From: Mucilaginibacter sp. 44-25
Lineage (GTDB): Bacteria; Bacteroidota; Bacteroidia; Sphingobacteriales; Sphingobacteriaceae
NCBI GenBank assembly: GCA_001898335.1
Contig: MKTS01000004.1
Span: 89,913 to 153,912, forward strand
Direction: 5' to 3'
Length of the DNA stretch: 64,000 nt
The notes under the pieces are model-generated. The model was not told where the DNA came from and ran no database searches. It was given only the letters and a program-made list of their open reading frames with translations. Positions 15,445 to 25,818 of the stretch are shown one piece after another. Each line of letters opens with the position of its first letter. The first letter of the stretch is position 1. The position numbers were made by a program, and so were the translations under genes.

Positions 15445-18400
15445 CTAAGCACTCACTACACCCATCCTTTTTAACAATTTGCGGTTCTCGCGACGGTGTA
15501 TCAGGCGATATACCATTGCGTATATCACCGGCAATATTAATAGGGTAAGTATAGTAGAAGTTACCAAACCACCAATCACCACAATGGCAAGGGGTTTTTG
15601 AGTTTCGCTGCCAATACCGGTTGATATTGCAGCAGGCATTAAACCAATGGCAGCCATGAGGGCGGTCATTACCACCGGGCGAACGCGCGATATCACGCCT
15701 TCTAATATGGCCTCATTAAGCGGCATTTTTTCTTCAAGGTTTTTCTTAAATACCGATATCAGGATCACACCATTTTGGATACACACACCAAATAACGCAA
15801 TGAAACCAATACCTGCAGATATACTGAAGTTGATCTGTGTAATGTGGAGCGCCAAAATACCGCCAATTAGTGCAAATGGCACATTCAGGATAACCAGTAT
15901 GGCGTCTTTAGCGTTACCGAAGGTCATATACAATATCAAGAATATTACCAGTAAACATATCGGCACTACACGGGCTAAAGTATTAGATGCACGTATCTGG
16001 TTCTCAAACTCCCCGTTCCAGGTAAAGGTGTAACCTTTATCAAGCTTAACCGCTTTACCTACTTTTTGCTGTGCTTCGGCAATTGTACTACCCAAATCAC
16101 GACCACGAACCGAGAACTTAACGGCGATATAACGGGTGTTATTATCTCTGTAAATAAAAGCCGGGCCGGTAAGCTGCTTAATAGTAGCTATTTCTTTAAT
16201 GGATATTTTTGAGCCATTCAAAGTAGGAACCATCAGGTTCTCTATTTTCTCCTGGGTATCACGATATTGCTTTTGATACCGAATCCGGATATCAAATTTA
16301 CGCTCGCCCTCATAAAGCTGTGTGGCGGCCTTACCGCCAATTGCCATTTCTATCACAGAGTTTGCATCGGCCGTAGCTACGCCGTAACGCGCCATTTTCT
16401 GCTGGTCAAGCTCTATCCTGAATTCAGGTTGGCCAAGGTTACGCAACACGCCAAGGTCCTCAACACCTTTTATTTGTTTAAGAGTAGCCATAACTTCATT
16501 TGCTTTTTTGTCAAGCGTTGTAAAGTCGGGGCCAAATATTTTTACAGCCATTGACGCGGGTACCCCCGCCACGGCTTCAGCAACGTTATCTATAATAGGC
16601 TGCGAGTAGTTAAACACAATGCCGGGGAACTGGCTAAGCTTCTTATCCATTTCGGCTATAAGCTCTTCCTGCGTAATGTGGCGTTTCCACTCTTTCTTCG
16701 GTAATAAGTCAACCTGTATCTGCACGTTAAAGAACCCTTTCGGATCGGTACCGTCATTGGTACGGCCCACTTGCGACATGGTTTGTCTTACCTCAGGGAA
16801 CGAACCCAGTATCTGCCTCATTTTATTGGTAACGTTAACAGATGCATCAAGCGAGGTGCTCATAGGCAATTGCGCGGTTACCCAAAGCGCCCCCTCGTTA
16901 AGTTGAGGGAGGAACTCGGTACCCAAAAATTTAGCCGATACAAACGTTAAGGCCATAAAGGCAGTAGCACAAATGAGGCTAAGCTTTTGGTTCTTGTAAG
17001 TAAAGGTGAACATTTTACGGATGCCGTTCTCAAAGAACAACACCACCGGGTTATGCTTCTCTTTAACATTCTTTTTAAGCAAAATGCTCGAAAGCGCAGG
17101 CACTAAAGTTAGCGTAAATATCAATGCACCCAATAATGCAAACGCCAGCGTGTAAGCCAAAGGTGAGAACATTTTACCCTCAACCTTTTGGAAAGCGAAG
17201 ATCGGGATCAAACAGGTGATGATAATCAATTTAGAGAAAAAGATCGCCTTACCCATCTCTGCTCCTACGTTTTTAAACAGTCCCAGCTTGGCTATTTTAT
17301 TAAATTTCTCCATCCCGAGCTCCTTGGCACGGTGGTCTAAGGCAACAAATATTCCTTCGACCATCACCACGGCACCATCTATGATGATACCAAAGTCTAC
17401 CGCGCCCATTGATAGCAGGTTAGCCGTCATGCCTTTTATACGCATACACATAAAAGCGAATAACAAGGCCAGCGGTATAATAATAGCTACGGTAAGCGTT
17501 GTGCGCCAGTCGGCCATAAACAGGAATACGATAACGGTAACCAACACAATACCTTCCAACAGGTTATGTATTACTGTTTCCGTACAAAAATCCATCAGGG
17601 TGGTACGGTCATAAAACGTATCTATCTTAACGCCTTTAGGCAAAATATTATCATTAAGCTCGGTAACCTTTGCACGGATACGGGTTAACACATCGGCAGG
17701 ATTCTCTCCTTTACGCATTACTACAATACCCTCCAGAACGTCGTTGTTCTTATCACGACCTACCTGACCAAGGCGAGGCAAGCCACTTTCTTTAATATCT
17801 GCTACGTTCTTAACCAGTATGGGTACATTGTTAACGTTCTTAACGATGATGTTCTCTATCTCTCCAATATTGTTGATCAAACCTATACCACGTACTACAA
17901 ATGCCTGGTTGTTCTTTTCGATCACATCGCCACCCACGTTGATATTACTACGGTTAACCGCGTTATAAACATCAAGCGATGTAAGCTCATATTTGCGCAG
18001 TAAAGCAGGGTTTACGCTAACCTCGTATGTTTTCTCCTCTCCACCAAAGCTATTTACATCTGCAACACCAGGAATAGCTTTAAACTGGCGGTCCAACACC
18101 CAATCCTGTATTGCGGTAAGTTCGTGTAAAGAAGCGGTTTTACTCTTAAGGGTATATCTGTATATCTCGCCAGTTGGGCCATAAGGCGGTTCAATTTCGG
18201 GTTTTACACCATCAGGAAGCTCAACATTCATAATACGGCTCATCACCTGCTGGCGCGCGAAGGCATCGTCTACATCATCATCAAAAATGATACGTACATA
18301 TGATAAACCAAATGATGAGGTTGTACGCAGATTAGCCTTTTTTTGCACAGAGTTTAGAACGGTCTCCATGGGTATGGTTACCATTTTTTCTATTTCCTCG

Positions 18401-18582
18401 GCACTGCGGCCCGGCCATTGCGCTATAATAATGATCTGCGTATTGGTAACATCAGGAAACGTTTCAATTGGGGTATTCATGTAACTCCATACGCCTATAA
18501 CGGCCAGTACAGCGGTCATGAAAAATACCATCGCCCGGTGCCGTAGCGAAAAGTATATGATATTTTTAATTAGCTTGTTCAT
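15445..18582 (-). CDS. czcA: Heavy-metal efflux RND transporter (CzcA/CusA family)
   Basis: A 1045-residue inner-membrane RND pump, full length, with the two-times-six helix layout. The fourth membrane helix reads DFGIIIDGAVVMVE, with Asp396, Asp402 and a following Glu as proton/cation relay residues. This DFG-x3-DGA-x4-E pattern is closer to Co/Zn/Cd exporters (CzcA) than to Cu/Ag pumps, as I recall the HME classes. The porter domain has GTEFLPQLNEGALWV. It is the last gene of a same-strand set: response regulator, kinase, TolC, adaptor, pump. A 134-nt repeat-rich gap separates it from the adaptor. Confidence 0.94.
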   Translation of the reverse strand: MNKLIKNIIYFSLRHRAMVFFMTAVLAVIGVWSYMNTPIETFPDVTNTQIIIIAQWPGRSAEEIEKMVTIPMETVLNSVQKKANLRTTSSFGLSYVRIIFDDDVDDAFARQQVMSRIMNVELPDGVKPEIEPPYGPTGEIYRYTLKSKTASLHELTAIQDWVLDRQFKAIPGVADVNSFGGEEKTYEVSVNPALLRKYELTSLDVYNAVNRSNINVGGDVIEKNNQAFVVRGIGLINNIGEIENIIVKNVNNVPILVKNVADIKESGLPRLGQVGRDKNNDVLEGIVVMRKGENPADVLTRIRAKVTELNDNILPKGVKIDTFYDRTTLMDFCTETVIHNLLEGIVLVTVIVFLFMADWRTTLTVAIIIPLALLFAFMCMRIKGMTANLLSMGAVDFGIIIDGAVVMVEGIFVALDHRAKELGMEKFNKIAKLGLFKNVGAEMGKAIFFSKLIIITCLIPIFAFQKVEGKMFSPLAYTLAFALLGALIFTLTLVPALSSILLKKNVKEKHNPVVLFFENGIRKMFTFTYKNQKLSLICATAFMALTFVSAKFLGTEFLPQLNEGALWVTAQLPMSTSLDASVNVTNKMRQILGSFPEVRQTMSQVGRTNDGTDPKGFFNVQIQVDLLPKKEWKRHITQEELIAEMDKKLSQFPGIVFNYSQPIIDNVAEAVAGVPASMAVKIFGPDFTTLDKKANEVMATLKQIKGVEDLGVLRNLGQPEFRIELDQQKMARYGVATADANSVIEMAIGGKAATQLYEGERKFDIRIRYQKQYRDTQEKIENLMVPTLNGSKISIKEIATIKQLTGPAFIYRDNNTRYIAVKFSVRGRDLGSTIAEAQQKVGKAVKLDKGYTFTWNGEFENQIRASNTLARVVPICLLVIFLILYMTFGNAKDAILVILNVPFALIGGILALHITQINFSISAGIGFIALFGVCIQNGVILISVFKKNLEEKMPLNEAILEGVISRVRPVVMTALMAAIGLMPAAISTGIGSETQKPLAIVVIGGLVTSTILTLLILPVIYAMVYRLIHRRENRKLLKRMGVVSA

Positions 18583-18590
18583 TGTTGCGA

Positions 18591-18621
18591 GAGTCAGGAA
18601 TCAGGAAGTCAAGAGTCAGGA
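18591..18621. repeat. Short direct-repeat cluster inside the efflux operon
   Basis: GAGTCAGGA occurs at 18591-18599 and 18613-18621, with ATCAGGA and AGTCAA between, giving 6-9-nt units. More degenerate versions (TCTTGATTCTTAGCATCTTG) continue to about 18715. The stretch fills the adaptor-pump gap, codes for nothing and resembles simple interspersed repeats seen in this group. Confidence 0.5.
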
Positions 18622-18716
18622 CATCAGCCCTTTTCTATCTTGTCTTTCCAATCCTCATTTCTAATATTCTTTATTTCGTTCTATTCTGGATCTTGATTCT
18701 TAGCATCTTGCTTCTA

Positions 18717-19811
18717 TTATTCCTGTGTTAAAGCATTGTACAGCAATAGCTGACTTTTAGAAACCACCTTATCGCCAGGCTTTAAGCCAGATGCTATATA
18801 GGTTACGTTATCAACCGTCTTGATCACATTAACCTCTCTCACCTGCAAATCGCATTTGCTGTTATACAACACCACAAAATTTTTGCTATTATCAAATATC
18901 ACCGCCGATGCCGGAACCGCTACCGATGTGGTAGCTTCTTTATTAGTTACTATTACATTGGTGAACATTTCAGGTTTCAATAACATATCGCTATTGTTAA
19001 GGGCAATACGCACCTTCATCACCTTGTTATCAGGGTCAAGTACAGAACTTACCTCATCTATTTTGCCGTTAAAAACCTTATCTGGATATGCAAGGGTAGT
19101 TATTTTAGCATCATACCCTTTTTTAACCTTGGCAATATCCGTTTCAAAAACATTAGCCCATATCCATACATCTTTCATATCTGATATGGTGAACAGGCTG
19201 TTATTATTATCGGGGCGTATAAAGTTACCTGCCGAAACATTTTTTTCTACTATAAACCCATTACCCGGCGATTTTATTACCAGGGTTCCGCTGGCGCTGG
19301 TATTACCACCGCCATTGATAGCTATTTGTTGCTTAATTTTCCTGTTAGCAGCAGTGGCTTTATTATAGTTCTCTTTTGCCTCGGTATAATCGCGTTCGCT
19401 TGATATACCGTTCTTAAAAAGGTACTCGGCCTGGTCTAATTGCCTTTTGGCTATACTTAGATCTGAACGTGTAGCATCCAGATCGGTATAATTACCGGCT
19501 ACGTCGGCGCTGCGTAGTACAGCCAGCGTTTGTCCCTTTACTACTTTATCACCTAATGATACCTTTACCTCCATTACCTGGCCACTGGTTGTAGGAAATA
19601 TTTTTACTACTTTATTTTCATCAAATGATACCTCTCCTGAAAGAGTAAGTTCATCCTGCATTGGGGTGCTTTTAGCCGTATCTATCTCCACCATCTTGGC
19701 CAGTGAATCACTTATACAAACCTGTTTGGTTTCCATTGTGCCGGTTTTCTTTTCGTGGCAGGCGGTTAGGCCTAACGTAACCAGGCCCATATATATGATT
19801 TGCTTTTTCAT
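18717..19811 (-). CDS. czcB: RND periplasmic adaptor lipoprotein (CzcB/CusB type)
   Basis: A 364-residue membrane-fusion protein. The signal peptide ends in lipobox LTAC (Cys18), so it is lipid-anchored. The barrel/lipoyl halves are visible: VKVSLGDKVVKGQTLAVLRSADV before, and SGTLVIKSPGNGFIVEKNVSAGNFI after, a coiled-coil hairpin (about 115-165). It bridges the CzcA pump and the TolC-like protein encoded just upstream (42 nt). No obvious His/Met-rich metal-binding N-terminus is present. Confidence 0.92.
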   Translation of the reverse strand: MKKQIIYMGLVTLGLTACHEKKTGTMETKQVCISDSLAKMVEIDTAKSTPMQDELTLSGEVSFDENKVVKIFPTTSGQVMEVKVSLGDKVVKGQTLAVLRSADVAGNYTDLDATRSDLSIAKRQLDQAEYLFKNGISSERDYTEAKENYNKATAANRKIKQQIAINGGGNTSASGTLVIKSPGNGFIVEKNVSAGNFIRPDNNNSLFTISDMKDVWIWANVFETDIAKVKKGYDAKITTLAYPDKVFNGKIDEVSSVLDPDNKVMKVRIALNNSDMLLKPEMFTNVIVTNKEATTSVAVPASAVIFDNSKNFVVLYNSKCDLQVREVNVIKTVDNVTYIASGLKPGDKVVSKSQLLLYNALTQE

Positions 19812-19853
19812 TTATCTTTAGAAAGTGTTATTGTTTGTTAGTTTATTGGTTGA

Positions 19854-21125
19854 TTATAGTGGAGTTATTACTGTTGCGCCGACAGCCAGGTTAAGATCAG
19901 CTATAGCTTTTTGCAGATTTAACTGCTGCTGTAAAATCTTAAGCTTGGTTTCGCGATAAGAGTCAAAAAAGTCGATAAACTCCTGCAGGCTAATCTGTTT
20001 TATCTGGTAAGCTTTGGCCATCCCCCGATAAAGCTGGTCATATTTATCATAAAAATCCGTTTCCTGCCTGCCTAACATTTGCTGGCTCAATTTAAATTGC
20101 TGCACGGCCGTATAAACATCGTTATTGAGCTGTATCTCACTATTTTTAAGCGTGTATTCCTGACTTTGAGCCGCCAAACGTGCATTCTTTATATTTCCCT
20201 GGTTGCGGTTTAATAAGGGAAGCGGCAGGCTTATCTCCAAACCAACATAGTTACGCGCGTAACTGCTATTTTGGTCATAGGTACTTCCTATGGTAATATC
20301 AGGCACAGCCATGGCTTTTTGAAGCGCAAGGTTGTGGTTGCTCTGATCTAACAGGTAACGGTTGGCCAGATAATCGCCACGGTTAGCTTTAGCCTGTGCA
20401 ATAAGATCGGTAGTATTTATCACCGTGTCTCGCACACTAAAAGTGATTTGCGGAGACAGGAACTTTGATTGGTCGGTAACCAAAAGGGTTTTCAGTTCGC
20501 TTTGCAGATCGTTTATCTGCCTGTCAATTTCAACCAGGTCATTTTGCAAGCCAAATAACAAAGCCTTTAAACGCACCAGATCTTTCAATGAATTATTACC
20601 GTTCTGGTATGATTTATCAATCGCCTTAACCATGTTAGTGGCTGACGCTATCTCCACCTCATAAACCTTACGCTGATCAACCAGATTAGCTATCTGAGAA
20701 AGATCAAGTAGCAGGTTGTAACGAAGGTTGCGCATCAGGTCATTAAACTGGGCCTGCTGTATCTGCACACCATCCTGGGCTACCTGCACCTCTTTCCCAC
20801 GTTTGCCGGCAGTTTTAAAAACCTGGCTCAATTGCACCATTATCTGCCCTGTGCCATTGCTATGGTTAAAAAACTTTTTATTAGCATCAGTAATATTCTG
20901 ATCGGTACTTAATGTGGGGTTATCCCAGAGTTTTGCCTGCTTCACCAAAGCCTGGGCTGCATCAACATTATACTTTTGCGCAATAAGTTGTAAGTTATTT
21001 GTGAGGAATAGCTTTTCGGCTTCCTGTGTACTGATTTTTAATGTATCTGTTTGGGCTGATGCGGCATGACCTGTAATAAGGCCCAACACCAGCAAAGCGG
21101 ATACCTTGTAGTATTTGGTTAACAT
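19854..21125 (-). CDS. czcC: TolC-family outer-membrane channel of the metal efflux system
   Basis: A 423-residue outer-membrane efflux protein with a signal peptide ending at about residue 24 (HAASA). The sequence is dominated by long amphipathic helices with the duplicated OEP repeat, for example AQALVKQAKLWDNPTLSTDQNI in the first half and VGLEISLPLPLLNRNQGNI in the second. It forms the exit duct for the CzcA/CzcB complex. It lies 94 nt after the sensor kinase and 42 nt before the adaptor. Confidence 0.92.
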   Translation of the reverse strand: MLTKYYKVSALLVLGLITGHAASAQTDTLKISTQEAEKLFLTNNLQLIAQKYNVDAAQALVKQAKLWDNPTLSTDQNITDANKKFFNHSNGTGQIMVQLSQVFKTAGKRGKEVQVAQDGVQIQQAQFNDLMRNLRYNLLLDLSQIANLVDQRKVYEVEIASATNMVKAIDKSYQNGNNSLKDLVRLKALLFGLQNDLVEIDRQINDLQSELKTLLVTDQSKFLSPQITFSVRDTVINTTDLIAQAKANRGDYLANRYLLDQSNHNLALQKAMAVPDITIGSTYDQNSSYARNYVGLEISLPLPLLNRNQGNIKNARLAAQSQEYTLKNSEIQLNNDVYTAVQQFKLSQQMLGRQETDFYDKYDQLYRGMAKAYQIKQISLQEFIDFFDSYRETKLKILQQQLNLQKAIADLNLAVGATVITPL

Positions 21126-21219
21126 TAGTGCTTTTGTTTGATACTACCAAAACTATCGCACATATATTAGAGCCACATTAAAGTGGCATTAAAAAAGGAT
21201 TAGAATTATTAACATAGTT

Positions 21220-22596
21220 TTAATGTTGCGAATTATGGCTGAATTCTACTAAAAATGTGCTGCCTGATACACCGTCAGATAAGACGCTGATGGTCCCTTT
21301 AAAAAGTTCTATTATTTTGCTGGTGATGTACAAGCCAATTCCACTGCCACCCACTGAGCTATCTTTATTTACCCTTACGAAAGGTTCAAATATACGCTCA
21401 ATATTTTCTGCGCTGATGCCTGGGCCACTATCAGAAACAGCTATGCGGATAGATTTTTCAGTGGCTTCAAAAGCCATACTTACGGGCTGAGAGTTAGAAT
21501 ATTTGAACGCATTATCAATAATATTATTGAGCGCTATATAAAGCATTTGTTTGTTAGCCGGTATAGTTAGCCATTCTTCGTTTTCGGGCAGGTCTGCTAA
21601 TCTTATGCGTAGATTACCGGGACCCTTGCGCATTGCCCATTGCTCCTCCAGTTCCCATACCAGTTCATCTACCCTAACCGGTGATAATTTAGCACGGGTA
21701 TAATTGAGGTCGACCTGGGCAAGCTCCATTAAGCTGCTAATGGTTTCCTGTAACCTTGCCCCGTCACTCGCTATAGATGATAATATGCGTTGGTACTCCT
21801 GTGGGTCGCGAACTTTTTCGAGCGCCACGTCTACTTCGCCCATTATACTCGTGAGTGGTGTTCTTAATTCGTGAGAAGCATTGGCAACAAAGGTTTGCTG
21901 CAGCTCAAAGGCATTCTGCAAATGCTCTAATAGCCTGTTAAAATTATCAATGAGTTCGGCAATTTCATCTTTGTTTTTCACTTGTTTAACACGCAAGTGC
22001 AGGTTGCTTGATCGTATACGCCGTATTTGCGTAATAATATTATCTACTGGGGAAAGGGCTCTTTGCGCAAACCATCGCCCGGCAAAGAATAAAATAACTC
22101 CCGAAACTACAAACAACACGCTGGCGATTTTTCCTAATACCGCCATGCGCCTGGGAGTATTCTCATCGATGGCCGCGGCAAGTATCACAAAATCGCCCTG
22201 GTTATCGTGGTAGAACTTGCCTACTACCTGCCGCTTGCCTTCCTGATACTGGATAAACCCATCGCGCCGGACCTGCTCAATTATATTTTTGGTCCAGTAA
22301 ATATTGTGGTTTACTTTAAACGCCGACAGGTTATTTTTATCGTAAACCCTTATGGCCTCATCGGGTAATTTTTCCAGATATTGCTCCTGCACCTGCACCA
22401 TTGAGTCGGCATCAAGCTCATCTGCTTTTAAATATAATTGAGAAGCCAGATTGGTACGGTCAGTAAGCCTGCTGTAGAAATCGGCCACAAAAAAAGAGTA
22501 CACCGCAATATATAACGCCACCAATACCAGCAGCAAAGCGCCCGAACTGATGAGTGTAAAAATTAGTGATAAGCGGGTCTTTATTTTCAATTTCAA
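21220..22596 (-). CDS. Sensor histidine kinase, metal-sensing type
   Basis: A 458-residue membrane kinase: helix at about 11-38, a periplasmic sensor of roughly 110 residues, a second helix (about 155-172), HAMP (about 175-230), HisKA with phosphoacceptor His242 in ANASHELRTPLTS, and HATPase ending SVGGSGIGLYITSKI. The periplasmic part has few His or Cys (HNIYW, FYHDN), so the ligand is not evident. It is 28 nt after its response regulator and upstream of the efflux genes, which it presumably controls in response to metal in the periplasm. Confidence 0.92.
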   Translation of the reverse strand: MKLKIKTRLSLIFTLISSGALLLVLVALYIAVYSFFVADFYSRLTDRTNLASQLYLKADELDADSMVQVQEQYLEKLPDEAIRVYDKNNLSAFKVNHNIYWTKNIIEQVRRDGFIQYQEGKRQVVGKFYHDNQGDFVILAAAIDENTPRRMAVLGKIASVLFVVSGVILFFAGRWFAQRALSPVDNIITQIRRIRSSNLHLRVKQVKNKDEIAELIDNFNRLLEHLQNAFELQQTFVANASHELRTPLTSIMGEVDVALEKVRDPQEYQRILSSIASDGARLQETISSLMELAQVDLNYTRAKLSPVRVDELVWELEEQWAMRKGPGNLRIRLADLPENEEWLTIPANKQMLYIALNNIIDNAFKYSNSQPVSMAFEATEKSIRIAVSDSGPGISAENIERIFEPFVRVNKDSSVGGSGIGLYITSKIIELFKGTISVLSDGVSGSTFLVEFSHNSQH

Positions 22597-22624
22597 ATAA
22601 ATTAAGAAGTTCTCTCCCCAGTGG

Positions 22625-23302
22625 TTAATCCTTAAGGATATATCCCATACCTATTACCGTATGTATCAGTTTTTTATCAAATCCTTTTTGTATCTTGTTA
22701 CGAAGATAGTTTACGTAAACATCTACCATGTTGGTGCCGGTATCAAAGTTAATTCCCCACACCCTTTCCATGATATACTCGCGTGAAAGTAACTTGTTCG
22801 GATTTTTAATAAACAACTCCAGCAAGCTATATTCCTTGGCCGTAAGATTAATCTGTTTACCATCACGCTCAGCTGTTTTATCCCATGTATTCAGCCTCAG
22901 GTCGGCGAAACTTAATACATGATTATCCGCATCAGCCATTTTACGGCGGCGCAGTAAGGCTTCAATACGCGCCAAAAGTTCGCTGAAATGAAAAGGTTTC
23001 ACCAGGTAATCGTCGGCACCTGAATGCAAGCCACCCACTTTATCATCAATAGTACCCAATGCGCTAAGCATTAATACAGGGATCTGGGGTTCATCCATAC
23101 GCAACTGCCGGCACAATTCAATACCTGTCATATCAGGCAGCATTACGTCCAGTATCAGCAAGTCGTACTCGTTATTATCAAACAAATGAAATGCGGCCTC
23201 ACCTGTAGCGGCGATGTCCACTTCATAATTATGCTCGGCGAGCCCCTTTTTTATAAAGGCAGATACCTTTTCCTCGTCTTCAACAACGCAGATCCTGGCC
23301 AT
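22625..23302 (-). CDS. OmpR-family response regulator
   Basis: A 225-residue regulator: receiver domain (1-120) with acidic pocket Glu8-Asp9 and phospho-acceptor Asp52 in LLILDVMLPDMTG, conserved Lys in VKPFHF, and a C-terminal winged helix (about 128-223) with NMVDVYVNYLRNKI as recognition region. It is the first gene of the metal efflux run and pairs with the kinase 28 nt downstream. The expected role is activation of the tolC-adaptor-pump genes. Confidence 0.93.
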   Translation of the reverse strand: MARICVVEDEEKVSAFIKKGLAEHNYEVDIAATGEAAFHLFDNNEYDLLILDVMLPDMTGIELCRQLRMDEPQIPVLMLSALGTIDDKVGGLHSGADDYLVKPFHFSELLARIEALLRRRKMADADNHVLSFADLRLNTWDKTAERDGKQINLTAKEYSLLELFIKNPNKLLSREYIMERVWGINFDTGTNMVDVYVNYLRNKIQKGFDKKLIHTVIGMGYILKD

Positions 23303-23407
23303 GTAAATGTGCTTTTGTCAGTTTATTTTAACAAATATACGTGTTGACAACATATAAGTAGACCTTGTTTTGATGGCATTATACATTTGTTTAGGTTTGC
23401 CGCCATA

Positions 23408-24598
23408 ATGGTAAACACAAACACCACTGAAAATCAAAAAATAAACTCCCTTGTAATTGCTGTTATGGCTGTGGCTGCCGGTGTTACAGTCGCCAATATT
23501 TACTATAACCAGCCTATTTTAAAAGAGATAGGGAGTTCTGTACACGCTTCTGGTGCAGAGATAGGTAAAGTTTCCATGTTTGCGCAGCTTGGTTACGGTT
23601 TAGGAATGTTTTTTCTTATACCACTTGGCGATAAGGTCAACCGCAAGAAACTCATACTTTTGTTGAGCACCTTGCTGATGGTAGCGCTGGTGGGTTTTAG
23701 TTTTGCCACTAAAATATACCAGGTATATGCCTTAAGCCTGCTGGTAGGTTTGTTAGCCACCTCAGCCCAGATACTGATGCCTATGGCCGCTACTTTAGAT
23801 AGTGTCAATCGCGGAAAAACGGTAGGCAAGGTGTTCAGCGGCATACTGGTTGGCATACTCGGCGCGCGTGTTATTAGCGGGTTAATTGCCGGTTGGCTGG
23901 GATGGCGCTGGGTTTATGGTGTATCGGCGATGATGGTTTTGGTGATCATTATCCTTTTAAAGATATTTTTGCCTAACGTTCCGCCAAAATTTAAAGGTAA
24001 CTACGCGGGGTTGCTTAAATCAGCCCTTTCACTCATCCCTGAATTTAAAATTTTAAGGCAGGCAGCTTTACTGGGCTTTTTTACATTTGGCATATTTTGC
24101 TCATTCTGGACAACGCTTACCTTCCACTTGAGCAATGCGCCACTCAATTATTCGCCTGGCACTATTGGCCTGTTTGGGTTAATCGCTATTGGAGGAGCGC
24201 TTGTTGCCCCTTGGTTTGGTAAATTGGCTGATAAAGGCAATAGTTATCGTTCCCTGATATTTACCGTAGGTATGATCATTGCAAGTATTATATTGATAAA
24301 AGTACTGCCTTATTCCATCATAGCACTTGTGGTGGCTATCTTTTTCCTGGACATAGGCGTACAGGCCACGCAAATCACCAATTTTGCCCGCATATACAGC
24401 CTTGATGAGCATGCGCACAGCCGTTTAAATACCATATACATGACCACCTATTTTATTGGTGGATCTATTGGTACTTATTTTGGACTACTATCATGGAAAA
24501 TGGGCGGCTGGGAAATGAGTACCTGGCAAATGCTGCTTTGGGGTATGCTGGCACTCATTATCGTACTGCTTAGTAAAGCCGAAACCTCATCAAAGTAA
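23408..24598 (+). CDS. MFS transporter
   Basis: A 396-residue twelve-helix major facilitator. The start VTVANIYYNQPILKEIG and the loop LGDKVNRKKLIL (motif A) place it with YgaY/multidrug-type sugar or drug exporters. I use ATG 23408; a TTG 7 codons earlier overlaps a -7-like element (TACATTTG at 23382-23389) without a clear -33. It is divergent from the two-component system. The substrate is unknown. Confidence 0.88.
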   Translation: MVNTNTTENQKINSLVIAVMAVAAGVTVANIYYNQPILKEIGSSVHASGAEIGKVSMFAQLGYGLGMFFLIPLGDKVNRKKLILLLSTLLMVALVGFSFATKIYQVYALSLLVGLLATSAQILMPMAATLDSVNRGKTVGKVFSGILVGILGARVISGLIAGWLGWRWVYGVSAMMVLVIIILLKIFLPNVPPKFKGNYAGLLKSALSLIPEFKILRQAALLGFFTFGIFCSFWTTLTFHLSNAPLNYSPGTIGLFGLIAIGGALVAPWFGKLADKGNSYRSLIFTVGMIIASIILIKVLPYSIIALVVAIFFLDIGVQATQITNFARIYSLDEHAHSRLNTIYMTTYFIGGSIGTYFGLLSWKMGGWEMSTWQMLLWGMLALIIVLLSKAETSSK

Positions 24599-24618
24599 AT
24601 AAGTGATTATCCTACTGA

Positions 24619-25770
24619 TTAAATTTTTAAAAACGCTTTTTTCCTGTAAAGGAAATAAAGCATAGCCCACTTGACCATTACAAAACAAATAGCCATTACT
24701 ACTATATCCCAAGGGCCGCCCACTAACTGGCCCAGCCAGCCAAAAAAGCCCGCTGTAGCATAATTCCAGTTAATAAACTTACTGGAGATGTAAATCAGGA
24801 TGGAATTCATGCCAATTACCTTGAAATAAAAGGCCCAGCTCTTGTATCCTAAAACGTCAATGATATAATAAAATAGTGCAAGCAACAGCAGGCTGAGGCC
24901 ACCTACCTGCATCACAAATGAACTTGTCCACAAGTTCTTATTGATAGGGAAATCAAGGTTCCATATTTGCGCTATTACAATAAATATTACACCTGCAGCC
25001 GCTAAGATAAACGCTTTACGCCCTTTATGCTGATGCCCGGTTTTCAGTAAACTACCCGCAAGTATGCCAAGTAAGCCCGTGCTTATAGCCGGTATAGTAG
25101 AAAAGAGGCCTTCAGGATCATGAATTTTCAAATAAAGCCGACCGGGCAGCAATAACCTGTCTACGTAGGAGGCAAAATTTCCTTGCATGGTTAAATCGCC
25201 GGGAGCAAAACCTGGGGCTGATGCAAATTTCAAAATAATCCAATAACCAATTATAAAGATCCAGAACCAGGCAAATTGCCATTTACGGTTGGCAAACAAG
25301 TAAATAAAGTTAGCAAACATGTAAGCCACCCCTATCCGGCCTAATACTGACGCAAAACGTATTTCTGAAATTGGTTTTAATTCTTTCAGGCTGTTATTTA
25401 CCAGTAAGCCCAGCAATATAAGTATAATGGCACGTTTAACTACCCGCCAAACCAGTTGACCCTTAGTTGCGCCCTTCTCTAATTCGCGACCTACTGAGTA
25501 TGGCGTTGCCACACCTGCAAGAAAAAGGAAAAGCGGGAATATGAGATCATATGCATGAAATCCGTTCCAATCGGGATGAGTAAACTGTACGGAGAGTGAC
25601 TTCCAGAAGGGCGAACCTGTTACCTTGGCAAGCGTATGGAATATTTCTTCGCCACCAATTATCCAAAACATGTCAAACCCACGCAGCGCATCTAAAGAAT
25701 ACAACCTTTCATAGGTAAATGGTGAGGTATTAACATCTGAAGATGCAGGGATATCTGTAGGATTGGCCAT
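24619..25770 (-). CDS. DUF5009/heparan-glucosaminide acetyltransferase-like membrane protein (NagX-like)
   Basis: A 383-residue integral membrane protein with about ten helices. The N-terminal ERLYSLDALRGFDMFWIIGGEE and HAYDLIFPLFLFLAGVA are hallmarks of the YeiB/HGSNAT-like acyltransferase group (DUF5009). Homologues are thought to acetylate or transport sugars, but the role is not firm. It follows uxaC by 48 nt in a sugar-catabolic run. Confidence 0.87.
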   Translation of the reverse strand: MANPTDIPASSDVNTSPFTYERLYSLDALRGFDMFWIIGGEEIFHTLAKVTGSPFWKSLSVQFTHPDWNGFHAYDLIFPLFLFLAGVATPYSVGRELEKGATKGQLVWRVVKRAIILILLGLLVNNSLKELKPISEIRFASVLGRIGVAYMFANFIYLFANRKWQFAWFWIFIIGYWIILKFASAPGFAPGDLTMQGNFASYVDRLLLPGRLYLKIHDPEGLFSTIPAISTGLLGILAGSLLKTGHQHKGRKAFILAAAGVIFIVIAQIWNLDFPINKNLWTSSFVMQVGGLSLLLLALFYYIIDVLGYKSWAFYFKVIGMNSILIYISSKFINWNYATAGFFGWLGQLVGGPWDIVVMAICFVMVKWAMLYFLYRKKAFLKI

Positions 25771-25818
25771 AGCGGTATATTGAGTTTATTGAGGTTTATC
25801 ACTATGAAGATAGCGAGA

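Noticed and set aside
18591..18621. CRISPR-like short repeats
   Set aside because: Units are 6-9 nt, adjacent, without regular spacers or cas genes.
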